Assembly: GCA_009773475.1 (NCBI GenBank)
Contig: WSXV01000007.1
Coordinates: 1-62,701, forward strand
Source of the DNA: Desulfobulbaceae bacterium
GTDB taxonomy: Bacteria > Desulfobacterota > Desulfobulbia > Desulfobulbales > Desulfocapsaceae
Reading direction: 5' to 3'
Length of the DNA stretch: 62,701 nt
Shown here piece after piece: positions 9,587 to 18,462 of this stretch (position 1 is the stretch's first letter; each line of letters opens with the position of its first letter). A program made the translations under genes and the position numbers. Under the pieces are notes generated by a model. It was not told the DNA's origin, ran no database searches, and saw nothing but the letters and a program-made list of their open reading frames with translations.

Positions 9587-9866
9587 AGTCCGGTATAGTC
9601 CGGTCTTGTTCCAGTGCACCGCAGTGAAATTTTACGCCCCTACATCAACCACGTGTAGTACTCAAAAATCCAGACCAGTTCCAAGAGAGACCTTATTGAA
9701 AAGAAACAAGAGGATACCTTGAGAACACCGAAAATATTGTGAGATTCAACTCTACCAGCCTATCGTGAACCATCCTGTACTCGCCACCTTGTCTTAATGA
9801 GACTGCCGATTTGCCACGTTTTTTTTGCATATGCTGCAAAGTCGTATTTACGGTTCAGTTAGCACT

Positions 9867-10352
9867 TCAATGCCCGCAGCATTTTTTGAATTTTCTGCCG
9901 CTTCCACATGGACAAGGCGCGTTGCGGCCTACCTTTGGTTCATGTCCTTCAACAGGTAGGGTGTCATCTTTGATATCGCCATCGATATAGAGCCATTGGT
10001 CATTTTCTTTCATAAAACGACTGACTTCGTGAAGGCGCAAAATTTTTTTTTGGGAAAAGGTAAGGGCCTGGAATTCGACAATACCTTCATTGTCAGTCTC
10101 TTGTCCCTTTTCAGTATGGATAATTTGAAGCTCATGCCATGCAGGGATGGCCGCAGGGTCAATTGAGCCGGGTCTGGTCGAGGGATGCCATGATCGAAGA
10201 AGGTAACTGATATCCCTGACAACATATGCAGTGTACCGTGATCGCATCAAGGCCTCAGCTGTGGAGGCGGTGCGGATACCAGACAGCAACGGCCCACAGC
10301 ATTCAGTGTATGGTTTATGAGAGTTGCAAGGGCATGTATCACTGTCGGTCAT
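9867..10352 (-). CDS. YchJ-family protein with N- and C-terminal SEC-C motifs
   Basis: This 161-aa protein matches the UPF0225/YchJ family of unknown function. It has a SEC-C-like zinc motif at each end: CPCNSHKPYTECC (7-19) and CPCGSGRKFKKCC (about 147-159). The central domain contains EALMRSRYTAYV and a WHPSTRP segment, both typical of the family. The C-terminal motif is the canonical SecA-type zinc-binding tail. The Shine-Dalgarno is poor. Confidence 0.9.
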   Translation of the reverse strand: MTDSDTCPCNSHKPYTECCGPLLSGIRTASTAEALMRSRYTAYVVRDISYLLRSWHPSTRPGSIDPAAIPAWHELQIIHTEKGQETDNEGIVEFQALTFSQKKILRLHEVSRFMKENDQWLYIDGDIKDDTLPVEGHEPKVGRNAPCPCGSGRKFKKCCGH

Positions 10353-10445
10353 GGCTAAAGATTTGGAATCCTTTGTTCTGGGTTGAGCGTACTTCGATCA
10401 AAAAATGAGTAGAAAAGAATGGTAATGCTTTAGCTGGCCATGTCG

Positions 10446-11465
10446 TCATCGGCCATAGATAATGCTTGCCGACACATTCTTGACATCGGCGGTACCGGTC
10501 AGCAGCATGGCCTGGAGCAGTTCACCTTTGAGCTGATTGAGGTAAAGGGCAACGCCTTCTCGGCCGCCTCCGAAGGCGGCAATCACAAGTGGTCGACCGA
10601 CCAGTACGGCGTCCGCACCTAGGGCGAGCAATTTTAGTACATCGGCACCGCTGCGCACGCCACCGTCGGCAAAGATAATTGCCTTGCCTTTAACACGGTC
10701 GACGATATCAGGCAGCACATCGGCTGCTCCAGGGGTGAAGTCGAGCACCCGGCCGCCGTGGTTAGACACCACGATAGCCTTAGCCCCGGCTCGTACCACT
10801 TCCTCGGCCTCGTCGGCGGTCATCACGCCTTTGACGATAAACGGCAGCTTGGTTGTGGCGATTACCTCCTGCATTTCAGTAAAAGTCTTGGGGCCAACGG
10901 GCTGCCCTTTCATTGCCATGGTGACTAGGCCTGCTCCATCAATGTCCATGCCCGTGGCTAGTACGCCGGCCTCTTCTGCGGCTTGTAGACAGCTGGCGAT
11001 AACGTCTTGGGCTCGTGGCTTAATGATTGCAATAGTGCCGCCCTTGTTTTCGGCTCCGGCCTTCAAGCCGCTGTCGAACATGCGGGGGTCGGCGCCGTCG
11101 CCGGTCATGCAGAGGGTGCCGGCTTTGATCGCACCGGCCACCATCTCGGCTATAAACTCCTCTTCGGTCATTTTTCCGCCCATATTGTAAGATGAGCCAG
11201 TGATGGGGGCAACCAGGATTGGCATGGAGAGTTCCTTGCCCCATAACGTCCAGGTCATATCCGGTTCCTTGACGTTGTGAATCGTCCGCATATTTAACCG
11301 AATCCTGGCCAGTGCCTCCAGATTAACCTTGAAGGCACTGGCGTTTCCCACACCGCCCATCCCCGGCACCTCTCCAGCACAAGCACGTCCGTCGCAGACT
11401 GGGCAGACCCGACAAAAACCTTTGAGTTGTTCACGGGCTTGTTCCCGAACTGTCTTCATATCCAT
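10446..11465 (-). CDS. FMN-dependent alpha-hydroxy-acid oxidising enzyme
   Basis: A 339-aa TIM-barrel flavoprotein of the LldD/glycolate-oxidase superfamily, predicted to oxidise a 2-hydroxy acid such as lactate. The catalytic His/Arg motif VSNHGGRVLD and the FMN phosphate motif FADGGVRSGADVLK are clear. An N-terminal Cys cluster (C18, C21, C24, C29 in GFCRVCPVCDGRACAG) is not part of the classical family. The start at 11465 is fixed by AAGGAGG 8 nt upstream; an ATG 27 bases earlier lacks such a site. The true substrate is unknown, and isoprenoid or other FMN-barrel activities remain possible. Confidence 0.8.
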   Translation of the reverse strand: MDMKTVREQAREQLKGFCRVCPVCDGRACAGEVPGMGGVGNASAFKVNLEALARIRLNMRTIHNVKEPDMTWTLWGKELSMPILVAPITGSSYNMGGKMTEEEFIAEMVAGAIKAGTLCMTGDGADPRMFDSGLKAGAENKGGTIAIIKPRAQDVIASCLQAAEEAGVLATGMDIDGAGLVTMAMKGQPVGPKTFTEMQEVIATTKLPFIVKGVMTADEAEEVVRAGAKAIVVSNHGGRVLDFTPGAADVLPDIVDRVKGKAIIFADGGVRSGADVLKLLALGADAVLVGRPLVIAAFGGGREGVALYLNQLKGELLQAMLLTGTADVKNVSASIIYGR

Positions 11466-11553
11466 CTGAATTACCTCCTTCTTTGTCTTCAAGCATCTGG
11501 CGACCTATGAACGCCGGTCGTGACGCTGAAGCTGATAAAATGTTTTTCGATAA

Positions 11554-11583
11554 ATTATATAATTACGGCCGTGTTTTCACCAA
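11554..11583 (-). promoter_or_regulatory. probable promoter of the FMN oxidase gene
   Basis: On the minus strand, TTGGTG and a perfect TATAAT are separated by 18 bp. This would give a leader of about 80 nt ahead of the start at 11465. Confidence 0.4.
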
Positions 11584-12254
11584 GGCAATAAAGCATGCTG
11601 GGTGCAGGTACGGCCCACTGCATGTCATCTTGGACAATGCTAAAAAACTATAACAATATCTCAAACAACTCTCATTTTCAATATGTTAACGCCTGGCTGT
11701 AAAAGAAACGAGCTGCCAGGATGAGTGGGGGGGATTGCACAACGGTTTTACCCTTGGTGCCTATGAACGCTCCATGACTCGGGTTAGTGATAGGGTTTTA
11801 GTTTTAACTATTTCTGTACCAGTTCGCTATGCTTCATCAGCTCCAATCTACCTTGCTGGGCGGCTCCGTATAAGTTGATTTTCACATTATATCAACTTGT
11901 TGTATCATGGGCACTAACCACTCTCGATCTTGGCGTTGGGTATACTCCTGACGATGCACTTTTCTTTTTATATTATCTGGGAAAATTAAGGCTGATGGGG
12001 AAAGAATGGCCAAAGGTTCAACGTGCCGTCATGGTGTGCTATGGTGAGGGAAATTTGATAATAACAATGGTTCTGGTAAGCCCTGGCAACCAGGGCTTGA
12101 GGGTTGCCATCTAGCAGTAAAGGCAAGTAACACTGACTTATAACTTTTGAAAAGTCTAAACACCATTGACTTTCTGTCTTTTTCAGAAGTATTATGCAGT
12201 TGTGGGTTGATGTGCACACTGAACTAATAAGTCTGGAACAAGGGAGAATGTCGC
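11584..12254. other. gene-poor intergenic stretch
   Basis: No supported gene is visible in about 670 bases. An isolated perfect 9-bp hairpin (AAGCCCTGG / CCAGGGCTT, 12078-12098) has no T-run on either strand. A TTG-initiated 79-codon frame at 11875-12114 lacks a ribosome-binding site and family resemblance. The last bases (AAGGGAGA near 12240) form the ribosome-binding site of the next gene. Confidence 0.4.
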
Positions 12255-13568
12255 ATGCAACGATTGGCTGAAAAACAGATTGCAGGCTGGAAAGATTCGC
12301 CGCGTCGTAAGCCACTGATAATTCGTGGGGCGCGTCAGGTTGGAAAGACATGGCTTGTTGAGAATGTTTTGGCTAAACAATTTAATAGTTTTGTCAAAAT
12401 AGATCTAGAAAAACGTCGCGATCTTCACCCTCATTTTGCCGAGAATCTTGAGCCTCAAGCAATACTGAACCTTCTCGAATTGACAACCGGGCGAATCAAC
12501 CCCGGTCAGACGCTTCTTTTTTTTGATGAGATTCAGGCCTGTCCGCGAGCATTAATGGCATTACGCTACTTTTATGAGGAGATGCCGGAACTTCATGTTA
12601 TAGCAGCGGGTTCACTGCTGGAGTTTGCCTTTGGTGAAATATCAATTCCGGTCGGTCGCGTCCAGTATCTGCATCTGCATCCGATGACATTTTACGAATA
12701 TCTTCTGGCAATGGGTAAAGAGCAGATGGCTGAATACACCCTGAATCACCCGGATGACGTTGCAGGGTCTATCCAGGAAGTCATTCTCAGGGAATTGCGA
12801 ATCTATTTCTTTGTCGGTGGCATGCCTGAATGTGTCAAGACCTACCGTGACACTGGTTCCATGGTCGCAACCTTTCAGGTCCAATCAGAAATTCTGGATT
12901 CATATCGCGATGATTTCTCCAAATACACCCCCCATATCAATACGATCTGCCTGGATGCAGTTTTTTTGAGCGTGGCAAAAAGTATTGGGGAGCAATTAAA
13001 GTACACCCGTTTGAATGATGGGCATTCAAGCCAGATGAATCGCAAAGCATTTGATCTGCTGGCCAAGGCGAAGGTCATTCATAAAATTCCGGCCTGTGAT
13101 CCAAGTGGTTTACCATTAGGCGCAACGGCTAATCCCAAAAAATTCAAGGCATCCATGCTCGACATAGGGCTTATGCAGAGACTCTGTCAGGTGCCGGTTG
13201 AACTGGAATTGCAGCAGGAAAATCTTCTGGCGATGTACCGTGGAAAACTTGCGGAACAATTTGTCGCCCAGGAACTACTGGCCTGGCATAGCTCAGAGTT
13301 GTTTTATTGGGCACGGGAGACCCGTGGCAGCAGTGCCGAGGTAGATTTTCTCGTTGTTCGGCAAGGAAATATTTACCCGGTAGAGGTTAAATCAGGAGCA
13401 AGTGGGAGTTTGCGAAGTCTGCATCTTATGCTTGAGAAATATCATAATTGTCCGCAAGGATTGGTACTTTATAGCGGTACAAGTAAAAAATTGCCTGACC
13501 AGAAGCTTCAATTTCTCCCACTCTATTGTGTCTCGATCATCGGAGACCAACGACCGGACGTGGTTTGA
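12255..13568 (+). CDS. AAA_14/DUF4143 family ATPase
   Basis: This 437-aa protein is a P-loop ATPase of the AAA_14 + DUF4143 type, common in accessory regions and of uncertain role. Walker A is GARQVGKT (25-32) and Walker B is LLFFDEIQ (about 88-95). The sensor-like segment AAGSLLEFAF follows. The C-terminal DUF4143 part carries a nuclease-like AEVDFLVV...YPVEVKSG pattern (D...ExK, around 362-380). It is the first gene of the accessory block and may once have been directly followed by the small membrane-protein gene now at 17989. Confidence 0.88.
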   Translation: MQRLAEKQIAGWKDSPRRKPLIIRGARQVGKTWLVENVLAKQFNSFVKIDLEKRRDLHPHFAENLEPQAILNLLELTTGRINPGQTLLFFDEIQACPRALMALRYFYEEMPELHVIAAGSLLEFAFGEISIPVGRVQYLHLHPMTFYEYLLAMGKEQMAEYTLNHPDDVAGSIQEVILRELRIYFFVGGMPECVKTYRDTGSMVATFQVQSEILDSYRDDFSKYTPHINTICLDAVFLSVAKSIGEQLKYTRLNDGHSSQMNRKAFDLLAKAKVIHKIPACDPSGLPLGATANPKKFKASMLDIGLMQRLCQVPVELELQQENLLAMYRGKLAEQFVAQELLAWHSSELFYWARETRGSSAEVDFLVVRQGNIYPVEVKSGASGSLRSLHLMLEKYHNCPQGLVLYSGTSKKLPDQKLQFLPLYCVSIIGDQRPDVV

Positions 13569-13575
13569 GGGGGCC

Positions 13576-13621
13576 TCCTCTATTTGGACTTTATTGTTGG
13601 AGGTTGCCATGCTCGATTATT
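13576..13621 (+). repeat. left copy of 46-bp direct repeat (target duplication)
   Basis: Identical to 17956-18001 except for two adjacent bases (13586-13587). The repeat includes the GGAGG ribosome-binding site and first codons (Met-Leu-Asp-Tyr) of the small membrane-protein gene at 17989. In this copy the frame ends after three more codons, so it is a decapitated remnant. Confidence 0.9.
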
Positions 13622-13788
13622 CTTTTTGGTGAATGTCGAAAAATAATCGGAGTTCTTTTTCTTTTCTCTCATACGTTAGTCTTGTCCAGCATCTTTTACC
13701 TTGAGGATTTCCGTGTTTCCTCTTAGCGTTTTTGGCTGATACGTTCCCATAAAATCATACAATAAGCCGTTACAGGCTTACAAAGCCC

Positions 13789-16578
13789 ATGACCACTAAC
13801 GCCACCATCGAAGCCATCCGCGTCCGTGCCGCCCGTTTTGCCCGCGACTTTTCCAGAGCCGGTTATGAAATGGGCGAGGCCCAGAACTTCATTCGCGGCC
13901 TGTGTGAGATCTTTGAGCTGCCGGTATTAAAAGCCGTCAGTTTCGAGCATCGGGCCAGAAAGCTGGGCGGAAGTCATGGCCGTATTGACGGCTTTTTCCC
14001 TGGCCTGCTCCTTATCGAGATGAAGTCCACCGGCAAGGATTTGGCATTGGCCTATCAGCAGGCCACCGAATATCTGCCCAACCTGCCAGTGGATGAGCTT
14101 CCCCTTGCCATCCTTGTCAGCGATTTTACCCATATCCATCTTTACGATTGCAAACACCACGGCGAGCCCCTCTGTTTTCGCCTCTCTGAGCTACCCACGC
14201 ACATTGACGCCCTGCTTTTTCTAGCCGGTTATAAAAGCGATATCGCTCAACAGCAGGCCGCCATCAACCAGCGGGCCGCCGAAAAAATGGCCGACCTACA
14301 CGATGCCATGCTGGCGGGCGGATACCGGGGCCGCGACCTGGAAGTTTATCTGGTGCGCCTGGTCTTCTGCCTCTTTGCCGATGATACGGCCCTGTTTGGC
14401 CGCAACCGTCAGTTTCATGACTATCTGGTCAATCATACCAGCGCCGACGGTGATGATCTCCATGAGCGATTGGCAAAGCTCTTTGAAGTCCTTGACCTCA
14501 AATACGAAAACCGTGCCGTCAATATGCCCGAATATCTGCGGGCCTTTCCGTATGTCAACGGCTCCTTGTTTTCCGGCCCTCTCACCACCTATTACTTTGA
14601 CGAGGCCTCCCGCCTTACACTGCTGGCCTGTGCCGAGGAAGACTGGAGCGTCATCAGCCCTGAAATTTTTGGGTCCCTGTTTCAGGCGATCATGCACTTT
14701 GCCGATAATGACAATGAGGCCAAGAGTAAAAAACGCCGTGAATTCGGCGCCCATTACACCTCGGAAGCCAATATTCAGAAGGCCATTGCCCCCTTGTTCA
14801 TGGAGGCCCTGCGGGAAGAATTCCGGTCTCTCATGACGGGCAGGCAAGGCCGGGAAACAAAACTCCGGGCCTTTCAGCGGAAGCTGGCCGCCATTAAAAT
14901 CCTTGATCCAGCCTGCGGCTGCGGCAACTTTCTGGTGGTTGCCTATCGGGAATTGCGAATGTTGGAACTCGACTGCATCGAGGCCATTCATGGCCGGGAG
15001 ATGCGCCATCTCGATGTCGGCAACCTCATCCTCTGCAATGTCAATCAGTGCTACGGCATCGAGATTGATGAAGCCGCCGTCCAGATTGCCACCGTTGCCC
15101 TGTGGCTCACCGATCACCAGATGAATATGGCCGTTGGCAGCCGCCTTGGCAGCCACTTTGCCCGCCTGCCGCTGGACAAGAAGGCCCATATCGTCTACGC
15201 CAACGCCTTGCAAATTGACTGGCGGGAGGTACTGCCGCCGGAACAATGCAGCTATATCGTCGGTAATCCGCCCTTTATTGGCCAGAGTTACCAGAGCAAG
15301 GAACAAAAGGCCGAACTGGCCGCCGTGTTTGCGGAGATCAAAGGGGCAGGGGTGCTGGATTATGTCGCCGCCTGGTATGTCAAGGCCGCTGAGTATATCA
15401 AAGCGGCTCCGTCCGTGCCGGTGGCCTTTGTCTCCACCAACTCCATTTGCCAGGGGGAGCAGGTGGGCATCCTCTGGAAACACCTGCTGGCCCAGGGCGT
15501 GACCATCCATTTCGCCCATCGCACCTTCCGCTGGAGCAACGAGGGCAAGGGCGTCGCCGCTGTCCATTGCGTCATTGTCGGCTTTGGCCTGAGTGCTCCC
15601 AAAAACCGCACCCTCTTTGATTATGGGGATGACATTGCCGGTGAGCCGGTGACGATTTCCGCCAAGACCATCAACCCCTACCTGGTGGACGCGCCCACGG
15701 TGCTGCTGGATAAACGCCGCAAACCCTTATGGGATGCGGCACCGGAGATGTCGAATGGGGGAAAGCCAACCGACGGCGGCCATCTCTTGTTATCGCCGGA
15801 AGAGGCGGATGCGATTCGGCACAGCGACCCCATTGCCGCCAAATACATCCGCCCCTTTCTCATGGGGGAAGATTTCATCAACAACCTACCCCGCTATTGC
15901 CTGTGGCTAATCGACAGCACCGCCCAAGACCGCAAGGACTCCCCGGAAATCCAGCGCCGGATGCTGGCGGTTGCGGCTATGCGGTTGGCCAGCCCCAAGG
16001 TGCCGACCCAGAAATTGGCGGCCACCCCTTACCTTTTTGGCGAAATCAGAATTTCCTCAGCATCCTATCTGGCTATTCCAAAAGTCTCCTCGGAACGAAG
16101 GCACTATATCCCCATTGGCTACCTTCCAGCCGATGTTATTTGTGGTGATCAGTTACTTTTTATGCCCAACGCCAGCCTCACTCATTTCGGAATCCTTTGC
16201 TCCACCATGCACAACGCCTGGATGCGGACGGTCTGCGGACGGCTGAAGAGCGATTACCGTTACTCCAACACCATCGTCTATAACAACTTCCCCTGGTCAG
16301 CCTCGCTGACAACAGCCCACACCACAAAGATCGAAGCAGCAGCCCAAGCCATCCTTGACGCAAGGGGTGCCGAAGAATCCCGCTGCGCCGCCCAAGGGCA
16401 AAAATGTTCACTGGCAACTCTCTACGCGCCGGGCAACCTGCCCATCGATCTGCTCAAGGCCCACGCCGCCCTCGACAAAGCCGTGGACACCGTCTACGGC
16501 TACAAGGGAGTTTCCTCGGACGCCGAACGGGTGGCCTTTCTGTTTGAATGTTACGAGGGCTTGCTTGCGAAGCGATAA
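13789..16578 (+). CDS. MmeI-like (type IIL) restriction-modification enzyme
   Basis: A 929-aa single-chain enzyme predicted to methylate adenine on one strand of its target and cut at a distance. The N-terminal nuclease site is D67-x9-E77-x-K79 (RIDGFFPGLLLIEMKS), the same spacing as MmeI. A helical spacer follows, then the N6-adenine methyltransferase with motif I DPACGCGNFLV (about 373-383) and motif IV GNPPF (about 492-496). The C-terminal third carries the predicted target-recognition domain. Length is typical of the family. Its recognition site cannot be read from the sequence. It lies inside the 46-bp repeat pair. Confidence 0.93.
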   Translation: MTTNATIEAIRVRAARFARDFSRAGYEMGEAQNFIRGLCEIFELPVLKAVSFEHRARKLGGSHGRIDGFFPGLLLIEMKSTGKDLALAYQQATEYLPNLPVDELPLAILVSDFTHIHLYDCKHHGEPLCFRLSELPTHIDALLFLAGYKSDIAQQQAAINQRAAEKMADLHDAMLAGGYRGRDLEVYLVRLVFCLFADDTALFGRNRQFHDYLVNHTSADGDDLHERLAKLFEVLDLKYENRAVNMPEYLRAFPYVNGSLFSGPLTTYYFDEASRLTLLACAEEDWSVISPEIFGSLFQAIMHFADNDNEAKSKKRREFGAHYTSEANIQKAIAPLFMEALREEFRSLMTGRQGRETKLRAFQRKLAAIKILDPACGCGNFLVVAYRELRMLELDCIEAIHGREMRHLDVGNLILCNVNQCYGIEIDEAAVQIATVALWLTDHQMNMAVGSRLGSHFARLPLDKKAHIVYANALQIDWREVLPPEQCSYIVGNPPFIGQSYQSKEQKAELAAVFAEIKGAGVLDYVAAWYVKAAEYIKAAPSVPVAFVSTNSICQGEQVGILWKHLLAQGVTIHFAHRTFRWSNEGKGVAAVHCVIVGFGLSAPKNRTLFDYGDDIAGEPVTISAKTINPYLVDAPTVLLDKRRKPLWDAAPEMSNGGKPTDGGHLLLSPEEADAIRHSDPIAAKYIRPFLMGEDFINNLPRYCLWLIDSTAQDRKDSPEIQRRMLAVAAMRLASPKVPTQKLAATPYLFGEIRISSASYLAIPKVSSERRHYIPIGYLPADVICGDQLLFMPNASLTHFGILCSTMHNAWMRTVCGRLKSDYRYSNTIVYNNFPWSASLTTAHTTKIEAAAQAILDARGAEESRCAAQGQKCSLATLYAPGNLPIDLLKAHAALDKAVDTVYGYKGVSSDAERVAFLFECYEGLLAKR

Positions 16579-16669
16579 AGGGAAGAAACTCTGGTTACTC
16601 TTGGTTCCCATATAGCGTGTAAAGGAACCAAGGGGAAAATGAATCATTAAGGTAAGGGGGGAGTGGTGT

Positions 16670-17740
16670 ATGGATGATCAAGATATAGTTCTTTGGAGTC
16701 GTTTCAAACACGAATTGCATGGATCTGGAACGGTCACTTTTATTGGCACTGATTATATAGGGATTACGTTTGATAGATGTGGCAATGTGCTAATTCGCCG
16801 TGAGATATTGGAGGAGGAGAACCCTGACATTCTCGAACCAGTGGAGCCAGATAAAACAAATGTGTCGTGGCCGGAATCAACTTTTGTGCAGGAATTGAAA
16901 GATGCAGAGCATCCTCTTGGATCGCATTGGGAGCCGTTTGTTGATGATGCAAAGGAAATTTTAACGAATGTGCCTGAATTCATGGCAGAATCACTGGATC
17001 AGATCGGCTACGGCGGGGTAGGGCGTAAGCCCCCAAGGTCTCTACCGGCAGACTGGCCCAAAGGCATTCAGCTTGTGTGGCCGCTGCGAGTACAAGGTTT
17101 GGCAATGCTTCTTCGCTTTGGAGAAAAGGAAAAGACGCTTGCAAGTTTGTTTCCCTTCATTGTTCACGGCAGTCAACACACTGTGATGATGAGGAAAGTC
17201 CTTGTCTGGGAAAGTGGAGTGGAGGCACAGATTACGGCCAGTTGGGGCGAGAGTGAAATAACATTTTTCGACACCCAATACCTGATTAACCGTGCCTGGT
17301 ATGAAGCGGGGAAGAATTACGACTTCATCTTTTCAGGGGTTGCCTATCATGCAGGGCCAGCCGAGAAGAAAGACTGGACATTCAACCGGCATCCTGATGA
17401 AGTGGCTTGGATGAATCAGCTATTGAAGGAAGAGGGAAGGCTGCACGAAGCAACGTGCACCATGACTTTGGATGGTACGGCATTGTTTCTTCCTGCAAAT
17501 AGCGGTGATGTGGATGACTACAGCTTTCATGCACCGGTAAAGTCGGTTGAGGAATTTAAGGATTGGCTTGGACAGGATGGCTGGCGAGTTCGCGCCACAG
17601 TGATGCGTTTTGGTAGTAAGGACGCCGATCTGGATATTTTGATTACCCGGCGTGCTTGGTCAAGTGACATCCCGCCACAGGTTGGCCAGGATATTGAGGG
17701 CCGTTTGTGGCTGCAAGGCTACCTTTGGATGCCCAAATAA
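16670..17740 (+). CDS. uncharacterised protein linked to the RM gene
   Basis: I do not recognise this 356-aa protein. The first 40 residues are beta-rich (GSGTVTFIGTDYIGITF then NVLIRREIL) and could form a small SH3-like fold. The rest has alternating strands and Trp/Phe-rich segments, and a charged, glycine-poor C-terminus ending YLWMPK. There is no signal peptide, membrane helix or nuclease motif that I can see. It starts 91 bp after the RM gene and lies with it inside the repeat-bounded insertion, so a role tied to restriction or defence is possible but unproven. Confidence 0.75.
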   Translation: MDDQDIVLWSRFKHELHGSGTVTFIGTDYIGITFDRCGNVLIRREILEEENPDILEPVEPDKTNVSWPESTFVQELKDAEHPLGSHWEPFVDDAKEILTNVPEFMAESLDQIGYGGVGRKPPRSLPADWPKGIQLVWPLRVQGLAMLLRFGEKEKTLASLFPFIVHGSQHTVMMRKVLVWESGVEAQITASWGESEITFFDTQYLINRAWYEAGKNYDFIFSGVAYHAGPAEKKDWTFNRHPDEVAWMNQLLKEEGRLHEATCTMTLDGTALFLPANSGDVDDYSFHAPVKSVEEFKDWLGQDGWRVRATVMRFGSKDADLDILITRRAWSSDIPPQVGQDIEGRLWLQGYLWMPK

Positions 17741-17782
17741 TTTGTCCCCGGAAGAATACGTTGAGCCAATTTATTCCCAACA

Positions 17783-17918
17783 GAGGTGCTTGCAAAATAA
17801 CCAAGACGTCATCCCAGAGTGTTTTTGTCGGGAATTTGTTTTTCTCAATGGAGTACGTTCTGGATTCCCGCCTGCGCGGGAATGACAGCGAAGGGAGATT
17901 TCATTTTGCAAGAACCTC
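17783..17918. repeat. palindromic MITE/REP-like element
   Basis: Sixteen-base terminal inverted repeats (GAGGTGCTTGCAAAAT at 17783-17798 against 17903-17918, 15 of 16 matching) enclose a second inverted pair, GTCATCCC / GGGAATGAC (17808-17815 and 17878-17886). A tight hairpin ATTCCCGC-CTGC-GCGGGAAT lies at 17864-17883. The inner part resembles the widespread proteobacterial GGATTCCCGC...GCGGGAATGAC repeats. It encodes nothing. Confidence 0.6.
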
Positions 17919-17955
17919 AATATTCACGCTCTATTGAGAACAATCTCAATTCCCA

Positions 17956-18001
17956 TCCTCTATTTGTGCTTTATTGTTGGAGGTTGCCATGCTCGATTAT
18001 T
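17956..18001 (+). repeat. right copy of 46-bp direct repeat
   Basis: Matches 13576-13621 at 44 of 46 positions with an exact offset of 4380. Here the sequence is the functional ribosome-binding site and start of the small membrane-protein gene. Confidence 0.9.
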
Positions 18002-18300
18002 TCCTCTTTCCCTTTATTGCTGTTATTTTATCCCTAAACACCATCAATAAAGTCTTTCTGGGCACAAAAAGCACATGGGCCTCGGGTTTTGCGGGTATTT
18101 TTGCCTTCCTCTTCACCATGTGGTTGGCGGGGTATTTTTTGTATGGCTTAGGCCTTTTCTCTATATTTTCTCTCCTGCTGTTGACCAATCACTCTCCCGA
18201 TGAGGAGTGTCGTACGTTCGACCGTGATCAGCCTTCCCAGCCACCACCACCGTCGTCCCATGACCGGCGACAGGTCTCGAGAAATCCCACGATAGTATAA
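17989..18300 (+). CDS. small membrane protein of unknown function
   Basis: A 103-aa protein with two hydrophobic helices (about residues 4-16 and 34-62) and a hydrophilic, proline-rich C-terminal tail (SQPPPPSSHD). The start is set by GGAGG 5 nt before the ATG; an ATG 15 bases upstream overlaps that site and is unlikely. The first 13 bases of the gene lie in the 46-bp repeat, so its promoter region was separated from the DUF4143 gene by the RM insertion. No family is recognised. Confidence 0.65.
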   Translation: MLDYFLFPFIAVILSLNTINKVFLGTKSTWASGFAGIFAFLFTMWLAGYFLYGLGLFSIFSLLLLTNHSPDEECRTFDRDQPSQPPPPSSHDRRQVSRNPTIV

Positions 18301-18462
18301 AGCCCTGTATTGTGCAGAAAGTTTTGTGTCCCGTCCCTGGGATAGACGATTTATGGTGGCTGGTTGTAACCCTTGAGGAGGACGCTTTAGCGACGGCAAG
18401 TGACCTGAAAGTGATCAGCAACAACGAATGGTCGTTGCGTATCTCTGCGCAAAAAACTGCTG

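Larger units (their letters stand above)
13622..17955 (+). mobile_element. restriction-modification insertion flanked by 46-bp direct repeats
   Basis: The segment between the two 46-bp repeats holds a type IIL restriction-modification gene, a gene of unknown function and a palindromic repeat element. There is no transposase or integrase. The repeats look like a duplicated target at the 5' end of the small membrane-protein gene. This is inferred from repeat position; the mechanism is not shown by the sequence. Confidence 0.6.

Noticed and set aside
11875..12114. 79-codon frame on the plus strand in a gene-poor region
   Set aside because: TTG start, no ribosome-binding site, no family resemblance, and it runs through a hairpin.
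14296..15567. 423-codon minus-strand frame
   Set aside because: Antisense to the MmeI-like enzyme, whose motifs are intact; a shadow frame.
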